Source: Anaerolineae bacterium
Lineage (GTDB): Bacteria; Chloroflexota; Anaerolineae; JAAYZQ01
Length of the DNA: 22,147 nucleotides
NCBI GenBank assembly: GCA_016929795.1
Contig: JAFGIA010000256.1
Span: 1 to 22,147 of the forward strand
Reading direction: 5' to 3'
The number at the start of each line of letters is the position of its first letter. Position 1 is the first letter of the stretch. Shown here piece by piece: positions 1 to 9,557 of this stretch. The notes beneath the pieces are model-generated. The model saw nothing but the letters and a program-made list of their open reading frames with translations. It ran no database searches and had not been told where the DNA came from. The translations under genes and the position numbers were made by a program.

Positions 1-9
1 CTAATATCC

Positions 10-55
10 AGTATCCAATATCTAATACCTGTGAGTGGGTATTAGATATTGGATA

Positions 56-57
<2 letters not shown>
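10..57. repeat. AT-rich perfect inverted repeat (hairpin) at the 3' end of the R3H ATPase gene
   Basis: Positions 10-29 and 38-57 are perfect 20-base reverse complements separated by an 8-base loop. The right arm contains the TAG stop (56-58) of the minus-strand ATPase gene, so the mRNA would fold directly at its end. The left flank is built from heptamers (TATCCAG, TATCCAA, TATCTAA at 5-25). The AT content contrasts sharply with the surrounding DNA. No U-tract follows on the minus strand within the window, so it may be an mRNA 3'-end stabiliser or a dispersed repeat rather than a classical terminator. Confidence 0.85.
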
Positions 58-1612
<1,555 letters not shown>

Positions 1613-1686
1613 ATATTCTGTCCTATCGATCCTATCCCGGCTGGCTCAGTCAGCGACCGATCACAGCCGGCGGCATCTCCTCTATC

Positions 1687-2718
1687 CTATCCATTCTCAC
1701 CCGACTGGTTCCGCCACGAGCTCGCCAGGACCGGAACTTGCCGCTCAGGCTCGCCATTGATGTGATAACCAGGCGGCACAAGCTCGACCCCGCTCTTGAG
1801 TGCTGACGACAGCTCGGGCACGCCCGCCTTACTCCATGCCAGCGTGTGCTTTACGGTCAGCGTCCGCGTCGCAAACGGCTCAAAGCCTGCCGCCTCGAGC
1901 GCAACACGGACGCCGCCCTCATATTGCCGAACATTGCAATAGATCGGGCGACCTGGCCTGGCCGAGGCCAGCCATAGACCGTACCCCACCAGGGCTCCTG
2001 CGATGTCGCGGCTGTTTGGATGTACCAGCAAACGCAGCCAGCTCGCCCGGTTCCCCAGGCTCAGGCTGACTGCTGCCCACAGCTCGTCTCCATTGTCGCC
2101 CGGCCACACGTAACGCCGGCACTGGCGCTCATCGCCCGCCGCCACCAGGATGCCGCCCTCGGCCTGTCGCACACGCTGCGGTGTAATCGCGACGCACAGC
2201 TTCTGCAGCGCAGGCCAATCCTCAGGCCGTTGGTGGCGCAGCATCCCATGCTCCCCATTCACTTGCTGTCCAGGGGGCTGCATGAGCCGGTATACATCCT
2301 CCCGAGCATACAACACAAACCCTGCCTGGTGAAAAACCTCTGTCTCGATACTCGATTCAGGCAGGCTGGCAAAGATGCGTTGCACACCGCGGCTCGCCGC
2401 ATCCATACTCGCCCCTTCCAGCAACTGCAACCACGATGCAGCCGCACCGCGGTTGCTATCCAGCGCTGGGGCGACAAAGGTCACATCAGCCGCCGCCTGG
2501 TGTGGTCGGTAGCGGATCTGGATGAACCCCTCTCCTTGACGTATGTCATACAAGACATACGTCGGGTGCCCCATCGCCTGCTGGCTCAAAAGGGCAAGCC
2601 AGGCCGCTCGCAGCGGCGAACAAGTCTGCGTCAAGTGCCGCTGCAGGTCAAGCGAGATGCCCCTCCGTTGTAGGCGATACACGCGCAGGCTGTCGCCTGC
2701 AGTAAACGATCCAAACAC
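1687..2718 (-). CDS. GNAT-like acetyltransferase-fold protein of unknown substrate
   Basis: This is a 343-aa protein that I read as a divergent, possibly tandem GNAT fold. The first half has the alternating hydrophobic strand pattern ending near a QAGFVLYAREDVYRL segment (about 131-145). A second unit starts at about 164 (RPEDWPALQKLC) and ends with a GG-rich VALEAAGFEP segment (about 273-282), the usual shape of the last GNAT helix and strand. No clear acetyl-CoA R/QxxGxG/A loop is obvious, so catalytic activity is uncertain. It begins with GTG, preceded by AGAGGGA about six bases upstream. A good promoter lies directly upstream (2746-2774). It precedes the R3H ATPase gene in the same direction. 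Substrate and function cannot be assigned from sequence. Confidence 0.65.
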   Translation of the reverse strand: MFGSFTAGDSLRVYRLQRRGISLDLQRHLTQTCSPLRAAWLALLSQQAMGHPTYVLYDIRQGEGFIQIRYRPHQAAADVTFVAPALDSNRGAAASWLQLLEGASMDAASRGVQRIFASLPESSIETEVFHQAGFVLYAREDVYRLMQPPGQQVNGEHGMLRHQRPEDWPALQKLCVAITPQRVRQAEGGILVAAGDERQCRRYVWPGDNGDELWAAVSLSLGNRASWLRLLVHPNSRDIAGALVGYGLWLASARPGRPIYCNVRQYEGGVRVALEAAGFEPFATRTLTVKHTLAWSKAGVPELSSALKSGVELVPPGYHINGEPERQVPVLASSWRNQSGENG

Positions 2719-2745
2719 CTTGTTCCCTCTTCTGATTCAGATTCT

Positions 2746-2774
2746 ATTATAGTCGGTTTCCTTCCCGGTGGCAA
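2746..2774 (-). promoter_or_regulatory. Sigma-70 promoter for the GNAT-like/R3H ATPase unit
   Basis: On the minus strand, TTGCCA (2774-2769) and TATAAT (2751-2746) are separated by exactly 17 bases. Transcription would start near 2740, about 20 bases before the GTG start at 2718. It sits just downstream of the preceding operon's last gene, whose stop is at 2902, so the two left-hand genes can be expressed independently. Confidence 0.75.
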
Positions 2775-2901
2775 ACCACCATGCTAATCGAGTGTTTGGG
2801 AGCACGAGCACCAGCAATCAGTGTATTGTGCCACCCGGCCGCGGGGAACTCGCTTGCATCGACATGCCTTGACGAGTGACTTGACAGCAAGTGCAGCAGT
2901 T

Positions 2902-3678
2902 TCAGGGGCTGAGCGGGCCCTTCACACCTATGTGAACAGCAACGGTGCCCAGTGTGAGGCGGCGAAAGGTGACGTCGCGCCATCCGACATCGTGCATAAT
3001 GCCAGCGATCTCGTGGGGACCGGGAAAGGAAGTGAGTGAGTGAGGCAGGTAGGTGTAAGCCGAGCGTTTGCCCGAGACGATGCCGCCTATAATCGGCACC
3101 AGCCGGTAAAAGTACCAGCCAAAGAGATGCCGAAACACGGGGATCTGCGGCCGCGTGATCTCCAGGCAGGCCAATCGCCCGCCTGGCCGGGTCACGCGCG
3201 CCATTTCGGCAAAGGCCGCCGGGATATCTGTCACGTTGCGCAGGGCGAACCCGGTCACCACGCCGTCAAACACGGCATCAGGAAAGGGTAGAGCGAGCGC
3301 ATCGCCCACGACCACGGGCACTGGCCTGCCGGCTTTGTCTCTCGCCCGAACGAGCATGTCGGGCACGACATCGAGGCCGACGACGCGGACATCTGGATAC
3401 TGACGTCGCACCTCGATGGCCAAATCGCCTGTCCCGGTAGCCACATCGAGAATGGTTTTGGATTGACCACGTAGCCGATTTTGGCCAGGTGCGTGTGTAG
3501 TGGTCCCGAGGGGAGCATCGAGGCAAAGCTGGGAGACGGTGTAGCGGCGCCAGGACTGATCGCGGCCCAGGGTCATCAGCCGGTTCATAACATCATAGCG
3601 CCGGGCGATATCGGCAAACATCGCCCGCACATAGGCCGCTTTTTTGTCCGCCGGGGGGAGTGGCTCGCTCCTGGCCAT
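2902..3678 (-). CDS. ubiE/menG: Demethylmenaquinone methyltransferase (UbiE/MenG family)
   Basis: This is a class I SAM-dependent methyltransferase of about 258 aa that in this family methylates demethylmenaquinone to menaquinone. Visible are the family opening FADIARRYDVMNRLMTLG (about 21-38), the SAM-binding LDVATGTGDL (77-86), a TGFALRNV motif (142-149) and the YTYLPHSL signature (208-215). The start is set at the ATG ending at 3678, five bases after the upstream stop. A TTG 27 bases upstream (3705) would overlap that gene and adds residues without family similarity. An extra segment of about 16-20 residues (roughly 58-73) separates the WRR helix from the SAM motif, which are normally closer. 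It is the last gene of the minus-strand operon. Without quinone data a ubiquinone role cannot be excluded, but menaquinone is more likely in Chloroflexota. Confidence 0.9.
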   Translation of the reverse strand: MARSEPLPPADKKAAYVRAMFADIARRYDVMNRLMTLGRDQSWRRYTVSQLCLDAPLGTTTHAPGQNRLRGQSKTILDVATGTGDLAIEVRRQYPDVRVVGLDVVPDMLVRARDKAGRPVPVVVGDALALPFPDAVFDGVVTGFALRNVTDIPAAFAEMARVTRPGGRLACLEITRPQIPVFRHLFGWYFYRLVPIIGGIVSGKRSAYTYLPHSLTSFPGPHEIAGIMHDVGWRDVTFRRLTLGTVAVHIGVKGPLSP

Positions 3679-3683
3679 CGTGC

Positions 3684-4112
3684 CTACGCCACAGGCCAGA
3701 GCCAAAGCCCCGTTTCGGGGTCTCTTTCACGCACCTGTGGCCTGCCTTTTAGCTCATGCAGGAACACCTCGGCGACGTACACCTCCCCAGCCAGTAGCTT
3801 TCCCGCAGCCACTTGCCCCTGCGCGTTGCTCACCACTGCATACGCGTGGATCGAAAAAGTGTCCCCCTGGGGGCTGACGTTGCCGCTGCAAGTAACCAGG
3901 TCCTGTCCATGTTCCAGCACCTGGCTCCGCAGGCTGCCGGTTTCAGCTTCGAGATGGCCTATGGTTGCGTTGCGCACGGAGCCCATCACCTGGAATGTGC
4001 CGAACTTGACGTTGTACTCACGGCACATGCGATACAGTCCCACGAGAAGATCTTCGCCAGGTGGCAGGCGGAACACAAAGCTCTGGCCGGGTTTGTAGCT
4101 GGTGGAATGCAT
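3684..4112 (-). CDS. PPC/DUF296 domain-containing protein
   Basis: This is a 142-aa single-domain protein of the PPC/DUF296 family, small trimeric proteins also found as the C-terminal part of plant AT-hook regulators. Visible are the typical opening with a LPPGEDLLVGL segment (16-26), the GTFQVMGSVRNATIG strand (38-52), a CSGNVS...FSIHAY region with His89, and the GKLLAGEVYVAEVF strand (104-117). The start is the ATG at 4112 because AAAGGAGA lies eight bases upstream and similarity begins there. A GTG at 4157 overlaps the previous stop as GTGA but would add 15 unrelated residues. It lies between the GT39 gene and ubiE in one operon. No AT-hook is present, and its bacterial function is unknown. 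Confidence 0.85.
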   Translation of the reverse strand: MHSTSYKPGQSFVFRLPPGEDLLVGLYRMCREYNVKFGTFQVMGSVRNATIGHLEAETGSLRSQVLEHGQDLVTCSGNVSPQGDTFSIHAYAVVSNAQGQVAAGKLLAGEVYVAEVFLHELKGRPQVRERDPETGLWLWPVA

Positions 4113-4153
4113 CGCTGCTATCTCCTTTGCGCTTTGAATGTCACCCGTGTCTC

Positions 4154-7069
4154 TCACCGAGTCACGATGATCAATGGGATATAGATCCTGTAATCGAACT
4201 CGAATAGAGGCTCCCCTGTTGTAGGGGCCTCGTCGACTTGTACGTCTGCAATAGGGACGCGATCGTGCGCGAGTTGGTTCCCTGAACCATCATATACGGG
4301 CAGGCGGCTGCTCGTTGGCTCGTCATACATGCCAGCGACGAGGTGATACATGCCTCCTGCCAGGTCGGCCGGAAGCGAAAGAAGGTGCTCGTCGATCACC
4401 ACCTCTCCCTCGACCCATGTGTGGGTTGGGCAGCAATCGCCACCTGGTGGCGCATCGTGTTGTGTCAGCACTCGCTTATCATCATCGATCAGGTGTGTGA
4501 ACACTTTGAAGGGACGCGCAAGCGGGCCACGTGCCTGCCAATAAAGGATCAGGCGAATCTGACCCCCGGCCTGTGCAGCGCTCACGTCGAGATCATAGCC
4601 AACAAGTCTTGCGTTCCGCCCGACGGTTACCCCAAGAGGATGATCCATGGCAGGCAGGACGAAACTGCGCGGGCGGTCAAGGAGATCGATCGTTCCCATG
4701 GGCACAGGAGTATCACTCACCTGGCCGTCTCGAGACGCGAGCAACCGGCGCCCGTTCGGTGCCACGAGCGACACCTGCAGGTAGTAGCGCCCGGGGTCGA
4801 GATCGGCAGGCAGCGCCAGCAAGTGTCGGCCTCGCAGATACTGCCCGGGCTTCCAGTCAAGTGTGCTGCTCGTGCCAGTAAAAGGTGCCAGGCGCCACCG
4901 GCCCACCCCTTCATCTTCCTCATCTGTCATCTCTAGCAGCAAGGCATATTCTGCGGCTGGCTCTGCAATCGCACTCCAGTGCGTCTCCACGCGCAGCGTC
5001 TCGCCCGCCTTTGGCGATGTGGTCGACAGATCATAGCCCAGCAGGGCGACCTCTCCATCAAAAGTAACCTGCAGAGGATTTGTGACATCCAAGGACAGAG
5101 ACTCGGTGCCGCCAATTGTCGTGACTACCTCGACGCCGGCAAGCGGCACCTGCTTCAGGCTAATTCCATCTATCTCCCCCGGCAATAGAGAACCACCATC
5201 CAGAGGACGCCACCCCATCCGAATCTGGTAGTTGCCAGGTGGTATGCCCGGCGGGATGACAATTGCACGCCGGTCACGCTGAACCTCACCCGCCCGCCAT
5301 CCATCTGTCGGGCACCAGCCGGAGCACGGCTCACTAACCTGTTCGACCCATACCACCCCCGCTTCGTCGACCAGGCTGAGTGACAGGGCATACCGTTCTT
5401 CAAGGTCAAAGCCCGGCCGCCACCCCGTGAGCAAGCGAATGCTGTCACCAGCAGAAACGCGTAGCGCGCTAGCTGCAAAGCTTACCAGGCGAATACGCCC
5501 CCCCCAAGTCCATGGCCCGTTCTCTACCGGTGCGAGATTATCGTCATTCAAGATATACAAAGTCACCGAGCTACTGTCGGGAAACCAGACCCTTTCAGCC
5601 TGATAGCCGTTGGCCACGAACCACTGCTCCACGAGTCTGTCGGGATCGGCAGTCCACGCGCCTGATGGGCCCAGCCACACCCGCTCCGTCTTGCGCTTGA
5701 CAGGCTTGAGTGCAGCGTCTACCAGGGCAGCATCGAGCGCCCCAGGTGTATCAGGCACATAGTGCACCGGCCATCCCTTGACATTATAGTAGCTGATGAC
5801 CGGATCTTGGGTCGGCTGGGTATGGACGATCACGTCACCAGGTTGAGCATGCTTGTCAATGTACGCGATCGCCTGCCCGATGTCACCATTGCTGCTGCCA
5901 TAGTGTGCTGGCAGGCCATAGCCGCCAATCAGGAGGAGGGCAGCAATCCCCGGCACCGGCCAGAAGCGCCCTTTCTGGCGCAGTGCGAGCAGGCCAAGGG
6001 CCATCAGCACCGCCATCGGGAGAAGCAGATATCCAAGGTGCCTGCCGAGTACGCCGTAAGGCATCACGATCGCAGCAACCAAGGGCACCACGAGAAGAAT
6101 GAGGAGCAGTCGCCACGAGTCGTTCGTGAGCGGAGGGCGCCTGCGCCACGACCAGGCGCCCAGCAGAACCAGGATCCAGCCAGCGGCGACAAGAAGCATA
6201 GATGGCAGCGGCGCACCCCTTCCGTCGATCTCCCTCAACATCAGCGCAGGCATGATCTTGGCCACCTTGTAGTCCAGACCGAACGACATCTCCCCTTGCC
6301 ACACGCGCACCAAAGATGCGCGCATTCCAGGAGAGGCAATGAGCCAGGCAGCGGCTCCACCCAGGCTGGCCGCGTGCACCCCGAGACCCAAAAGCCACAC
6401 CCTATGATTACGCGCGTACTCGATCGCCAGATAAACAAGGCAGGCCAGCCAGATGAATGCAAAAAAGTAGTGAATTGACAGACCCACGGCGAGCAAGCCA
6501 AGGTACACCAGCCACCAGCCAGGCCGTTCCTCCTCCAGCGCTCTACAAAAGATGAGGAGTGCGAGCAGCGCGATGGCCGGCAGCATAGAATACATGCGCG
6601 CTTCCTGCGCATAGGTAACCAGGAACGGAGACAGAGTAGCAACCAGCGTTGTTAACAGTGCGATCGGCTCACTCGCCGCGCGGTGGACAAAGGCATACAG
6701 AAGCGCGACAAAGAGAACACCCCAGCACACCGAGTAGAAGCGTAGCGCAAACTCGCTCGTGCCTGCGGCCAACTGCCACGGATAGAGCGACAGAAAGTAG
6801 AGAGGCGGATGCTCAAAAGGCGCGCTGCGGAGATAGGTAACGATCCCACTCCAACCCAATCCAACCACCTTGGCCGTGAGCGCCTCGTCGAACCACAGCT
6901 CGCGCCCGGCCAAATCGTACACGCGCACGCCAAAAGCGAGCAGTAGCAACGCCAGGCGCAGCGCCCGCTGCCGGCGCCGCACACTGTCTCTGACCACGGT
7001 TGCCGTGTGGTGCAATACAAGATGCTTTGAGCGGGATTGTGGGATAAAGATCCTATTCAACGCTGCCAT
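4154..7069 (-). CDS. GT39/PMT-like membrane glycosyltransferase with C-terminal beta-sandwich repeats
   Basis: At 971 aa this is roughly twice the length of an ordinary ArnT/PMT-like bacterial glycosyltransferase. The N-terminal half (about 36-385) is polytopic and has the GT-C hallmarks: an acidic D61-E62 in the first outer loop (LWFDEALTAK), EHPPLY (86-91) and AQEARMYS (154-161). These enzymes use polyprenyl-phosphate-linked sugars on the outer membrane face. An extracytoplasmic segment (about 395-510) follows. Then come at least three repeated beta-rich units, each opening with a strand such as LVSFAAS, LLGYDLS or LVGYDLD followed by a G-x-x-[IL]-R-[LV] segment. The product may therefore carry its own external carbohydrate- or protein-binding module. 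The start is the ATG at 7069, 38 bases after tyrA. The stop overlaps a GTG of the next frame. Confidence 0.85.
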   Translation of the reverse strand: MAALNRIFIPQSRSKHLVLHHTATVVRDSVRRRQRALRLALLLLAFGVRVYDLAGRELWFDEALTAKVVGLGWSGIVTYLRSAPFEHPPLYFLSLYPWQLAAGTSEFALRFYSVCWGVLFVALLYAFVHRAASEPIALLTTLVATLSPFLVTYAQEARMYSMLPAIALLALLIFCRALEEERPGWWLVYLGLLAVGLSIHYFFAFIWLACLVYLAIEYARNHRVWLLGLGVHAASLGGAAAWLIASPGMRASLVRVWQGEMSFGLDYKVAKIMPALMLREIDGRGAPLPSMLLVAAGWILVLLGAWSWRRRPPLTNDSWRLLLILLVVPLVAAIVMPYGVLGRHLGYLLLPMAVLMALGLLALRQKGRFWPVPGIAALLLIGGYGLPAHYGSSNGDIGQAIAYIDKHAQPGDVIVHTQPTQDPVISYYNVKGWPVHYVPDTPGALDAALVDAALKPVKRKTERVWLGPSGAWTADPDRLVEQWFVANGYQAERVWFPDSSSVTLYILNDDNLAPVENGPWTWGGRIRLVSFAASALRVSAGDSIRLLTGWRPGFDLEERYALSLSLVDEAGVVWVEQVSEPCSGWCPTDGWRAGEVQRDRRAIVIPPGIPPGNYQIRMGWRPLDGGSLLPGEIDGISLKQVPLAGVEVVTTIGGTESLSLDVTNPLQVTFDGEVALLGYDLSTTSPKAGETLRVETHWSAIAEPAAEYALLLEMTDEEDEGVGRWRLAPFTGTSSTLDWKPGQYLRGRHLLALPADLDPGRYYLQVSLVAPNGRRLLASRDGQVSDTPVPMGTIDLLDRPRSFVLPAMDHPLGVTVGRNARLVGYDLDVSAAQAGGQIRLILYWQARGPLARPFKVFTHLIDDDKRVLTQHDAPPGGDCCPTHTWVEGEVVIDEHLLSLPADLAGGMYHLVAGMYDEPTSSRLPVYDGSGNQLAHDRVPIADVQVDEAPTTGEPLFEFDYRIYIPLIIVTR

Positions 7070-7107
7070 CCCCTACCCGTCTTGCCAACCAGATCCCGAA
7101 CACGTCA

Positions 7108-8088
7108 CTACCGCTTCCGCTTGTCTGGGCGACGGACGAATCCACCCAGGAACCCTTCCAATAGGCCCGGGCGCTCTGGCATCTCGGTCTCTGGGCCTTC
7201 CTGCCACCTTCCCGTCTGCCAGTCGGCGAGCCACGCCTGGCGCTCTGCCCCGGCAGCAGTCAGACGTTCCAACAGCGCGGTGTTGTCTTCTGCCACCATG
7301 CACCGTACCTGGCGCAAAGCCCCAGCAAACAAGTCGAGCCACCGAACGAGATTCTCACGATTCGCCTGATAGATAGCCACTTGGGTTGTCGGGTCCCCAC
7401 TGCCGGCACGCGTGATCGTTTCAAATGCAGGGCCTGCCATTTTGCGCAGCTCGCGCCAGGTTGGCTGGCTGGTTGCCATCTCCATCAGGGCCAGCGCCAG
7501 GAGCCCAGGAAGGTGATCCACGGCCGCCAGCAATCCATCATGCTCGGCTGCATCGAGAAAAAGCGAGGTGGCGCCCACGATGGTTACCAGGTCACTGACC
7601 AGCTTGACCGCACTGCTATCCGTTCTCGCCGCAGGCACGACACAGAATACTCCTCCGCGAAACAGGTCGGCACGTGCCGCCTCTGGCCCGCTCCCCTCGA
7701 TGATTCTGCCTGGGATTGGGTGGCCGCCGACAAAGTGTACTCCTTCCGGCAGGTTGCAGGCGGCAGCGGCAAGCACTGGCTGCTTGACCGATGCTGTATC
7801 CATGACCACACACCCACGGCGTAGCTCCGCGCCAATGGCAGCCAGCGTTGGCTCGATGGCATCGAGCGGTGTGGCCAGGATCACCAGGTCAGCCCGCTCG
7901 CAGGCCGATATCAAATTCCAGTCCACCTTGTCGACGGCGCCGAGGCTCTTGGCTTGGTTGCTCGCCAGCCGGTTCTTGTCATGCCCCACGATCTGCTCGA
8001 CCACTTCCGACCCCTGAAGCGCCAACCCTATAGAAGTGCCGATCAGCCCGAGGCCGATGATGGTCACACGTGGTTTCGATTCGCTCAC
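7108..8088 (-). CDS. tyrA: Prephenate dehydrogenase
   Basis: This is a 326-aa NAD(P)-dependent dehydrogenase of the TyrA family, which makes 4-hydroxyphenylpyruvate for tyrosine synthesis. The Rossmann glycine motif GLGLIGTSIGLAL is at 12-24. The family motifs DTASVK (97-102) and GGHPIPG (121-127, with the conserved His123) follow, then the all-helical C-terminal dimerisation domain. There is no ACT or chorismate mutase domain. The start is the GTG at 8088, which has GGAG about eight bases upstream and lies 13 bases after the HD gene. The frame stays open further upstream, but that part only shadows the HD gene. Other pathway genes are absent from the window, so aromatic amino-acid synthesis is not clustered here. 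Confidence 0.9.
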   Translation of the reverse strand: MSESKPRVTIIGLGLIGTSIGLALQGSEVVEQIVGHDKNRLASNQAKSLGAVDKVDWNLISACERADLVILATPLDAIEPTLAAIGAELRRGCVVMDTASVKQPVLAAAACNLPEGVHFVGGHPIPGRIIEGSGPEAARADLFRGGVFCVVPAARTDSSAVKLVSDLVTIVGATSLFLDAAEHDGLLAAVDHLPGLLALALMEMATSQPTWRELRKMAGPAFETITRAGSGDPTTQVAIYQANRENLVRWLDLFAGALRQVRCMVAEDNTALLERLTAAGAERQAWLADWQTGRWQEGPETEMPERPGLLEGFLGGFVRRPDKRKR

Positions 8089-8101
8089 AGATCTCACTCC
8101 A

Positions 8102-8635
8102 CTAATTTGCACTGTCTGCCGCTTGCAGCGCCAACAGCAACAGATCCTCGCCTCCACTGCCGCTTTCGTGCCAGCGGATGAGTGACGCGGTCTGGGGTGA
8201 GCAGCCTGCCTGCAACGCCAATTCCGCGCCCAGCGCAGCGTGATGCCGCTGCGTATAAAAAGGCCGCCTCCAACGCGACACCCCCTTGCCCGGAGCCGGG
8301 TCGCGGCCCAGCCACTCGAGCAGAGCCGGAGCAAAGGTGTGACCGAGCACAATCAAAACTCGATGCCATAGCGTCACGCGTCCACCCGCCCCGCACGTCT
8401 TGCCGGCATCGTGTAGGAGTGCCGCAGCCAGCAGGTGTGCGTTGTCGTGCCCGTCGCGTGCTAGTGACCGGGCCACGGCCAGCGCGTGGCGGCGGTCGTA
8501 GCGGGGCATGGTGCGGAACAGCGTTAGCGCGGCTGGCGACAGGTAGAGTGCCGCCAGTTCGTCGTCGCGCGCGTTGGGGCGGACGATCGCCGCCGCTGCC
8601 TGGGCAAATTGCCGGACCCGATAGAGCGCCGACAC
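8102..8635 (-). CDS. HD-domain metal-dependent phosphohydrolase-like protein
   Basis: This is a 177-aa protein built almost wholly of one HD domain. The likely metal ligands are visible in order: H50 (RRHALAVAR), the H75-D76 pair in LLHDAGK, H131/H132 (QRHHAALG), H156 (IRWHES) and D174 (LQAADS). HD proteins hydrolyse phosphate esters of nucleotides or nucleic acids, and the substrate here is unknown. The start is a GTG with GAGG about six bases upstream. It lies eight bases after the M50 protease gene and 13 before tyrA, so it is in their operon. The first half is arginine- and alanine-rich, and there is no second catalytic domain. Confidence 0.85.
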   Translation of the reverse strand: MSALYRVRQFAQAAAAIVRPNARDDELAALYLSPAALTLFRTMPRYDRRHALAVARSLARDGHDNAHLLAAALLHDAGKTCGAGGRVTLWHRVLIVLGHTFAPALLEWLGRDPAPGKGVSRWRRPFYTQRHHAALGAELALQAGCSPQTASLIRWHESGSGGEDLLLLALQAADSAN

Positions 8636-8643
8636 GGTGTGCC

Positions 8644-9288
8644 TCAGCCAAGCAGCAGCCCCAAAATCGCATTGACCGGGCCCCCCATCAGCCAGCCAAT
8701 CGGATTGAACGGCAGGAACCAGCCCACGGCCAGCAGCGCCAAGAGCAGCATCGGGCCGTATGGCGCCACGCTATCGAGCCTGGCATTCCACTCGTACGCC
8801 CACCGCGTGCGCAGCGTGCCCAGGATCCCCTGTACTACGCCAAACCCATCCAGCGGCGGGAGCGGAATCAGGTTAAAGATGGCCAGACTCACATTGACGA
8901 TGACCATGGTGTACAGGAACCAGGCAAGTACCTCAGGGAGTGCGAGCCCTAGGCGCCACGGAATGGCCGACACGGCGGCCAGGATCAGGTTCGAGAAAGG
9001 CCCCGCCGCAGACGTAATCCCCATGCCAACCCGTGGATCGGTGCGCAGATTGTACGGGTTCACCGGCACCGGCTTGCCCCAGCCGATACCCCATCCGCTG
9101 ATCGCCATAAAAACGATCATCATCGCCCCGATTGGCTCAAAGTGGGCGACAGGATTTAGCGTCAGCCGCCCCTGGTCGCGCGCCGTCATGTCGCCCAGCT
9201 CGTAAGCAAGCCAGGCGTGAAAGAACTCGTGAAAGCTGATCGAGATGACCAGCGCCAGCAAAAAGTAGACAATATTCAACAAATCCAA
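8644..9288 (-). CDS. Site-2 protease family (M50) intramembrane zinc metalloprotease
   Basis: This is a 214-aa polytopic membrane protein. The zinc-binding HEFFH (HExxH) motif at 20-24 lies in the first transmembrane helix. The third ligand region NLIPLPPLDG is at 139-148, with Asp147 as the expected metal ligand. An AAGPFSN segment (94-100) is typical of the compact S2P subgroup. There is no PDZ or CBS domain, so it belongs to the minimal type whose substrates are generally unknown. The start is a TTG with GGAG about eight bases upstream, and the ORF has no better start. It is the first gene of the long minus-strand operon, whose promoter lies about 60 bases upstream. It could act on the membrane anti-sigma factor in this window, but it is in a different transcription unit. 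Confidence 0.9.
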   Translation of the reverse strand: MDLLNIVYFLLALVISISFHEFFHAWLAYELGDMTARDQGRLTLNPVAHFEPIGAMMIVFMAISGWGIGWGKPVPVNPYNLRTDPRVGMGITSAAGPFSNLILAAVSAIPWRLGLALPEVLAWFLYTMVIVNVSLAIFNLIPLPPLDGFGVVQGILGTLRTRWAYEWNARLDSVAPYGPMLLLALLAVGWFLPFNPIGWLMGGPVNAILGLLLG

Positions 9289-9350
9289 CCTTGCATCTCC
9301 ATCGCGCCCCCATCTAGGGGCCGCACCATGATCTCTGTTGACAGCGATTC

Positions 9351-9379
9351 ATTATAGCATAAACCTCGGCAGATACCAA
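9351..9379 (-). promoter_or_regulatory. Extended -10 promoter for the M50-HD-tyrA-GT39-PPC-ubiE operon
   Basis: On the minus strand, TTGGTA (9379-9374) lies 17 bases from TATAAT (9356-9351). The -10 is preceded by TGC, giving an extended -10. The start would be near 9344, leaving a leader of about 55 bases that contains a small GCCCC/GGGGC hairpin (around 9306-9321). Confidence 0.75.
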
Positions 9380-9508
9380 GCCTCAATCAAGCCAAGTTCT
9401 GGGCTCGATCTTGGCATCAGCGGCGTCTGTATCACCAGCTATGACCCCTGAACAGGTTGACTTGACAAAAACCATCTCCTCCCCCCTGCGACTTGCCGGA
9501 AGTAAGAG

Positions 9509-9537
9509 GTGACAATCGCCCGTGAATGTGGTATACT
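9509..9537 (+). promoter_or_regulatory. Promoter for the radical SAM gene
   Basis: GTGACA (9509-9514) and TATACT (9532-9537) are spaced by 17 bases. A transcript starting near 9544 would have a leader of only about 14 bases containing AGGAGGG. This rules out the upstream GTG at 9522 as a start, because it lies inside the promoter. Confidence 0.75.
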
Positions 9538-9557
9538 GCGCCCTCCAGGAGGGAGGG

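Noticed and set aside
1637..1676. A CCGGCTG/CAGCCGG stem between the GNAT-like and R3H genes
   Set aside because: The stem has seven bases with a loop of about 20 bases and no T-run. It is too weak to call a terminator, and the genes are probably co-transcribed.
8644..9288. The M50 protease as the second protease of the PrsW/anti-sigma pathway
   Set aside because: It would complete a two-step cascade. However, it lies in another operon about 4 kb away, lacks a PDZ domain, and heads a housekeeping-looking cluster. Nothing in the sequence links it to the sigma unit.
9462..9490. A TTGACA box upstream of the radical SAM gene
   Set aside because: No acceptable -10 lies 16-18 bases downstream (the hexamer there is CCTGCG). 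The GTGACA/TATACT pair at 9509-9537 is far better placed.
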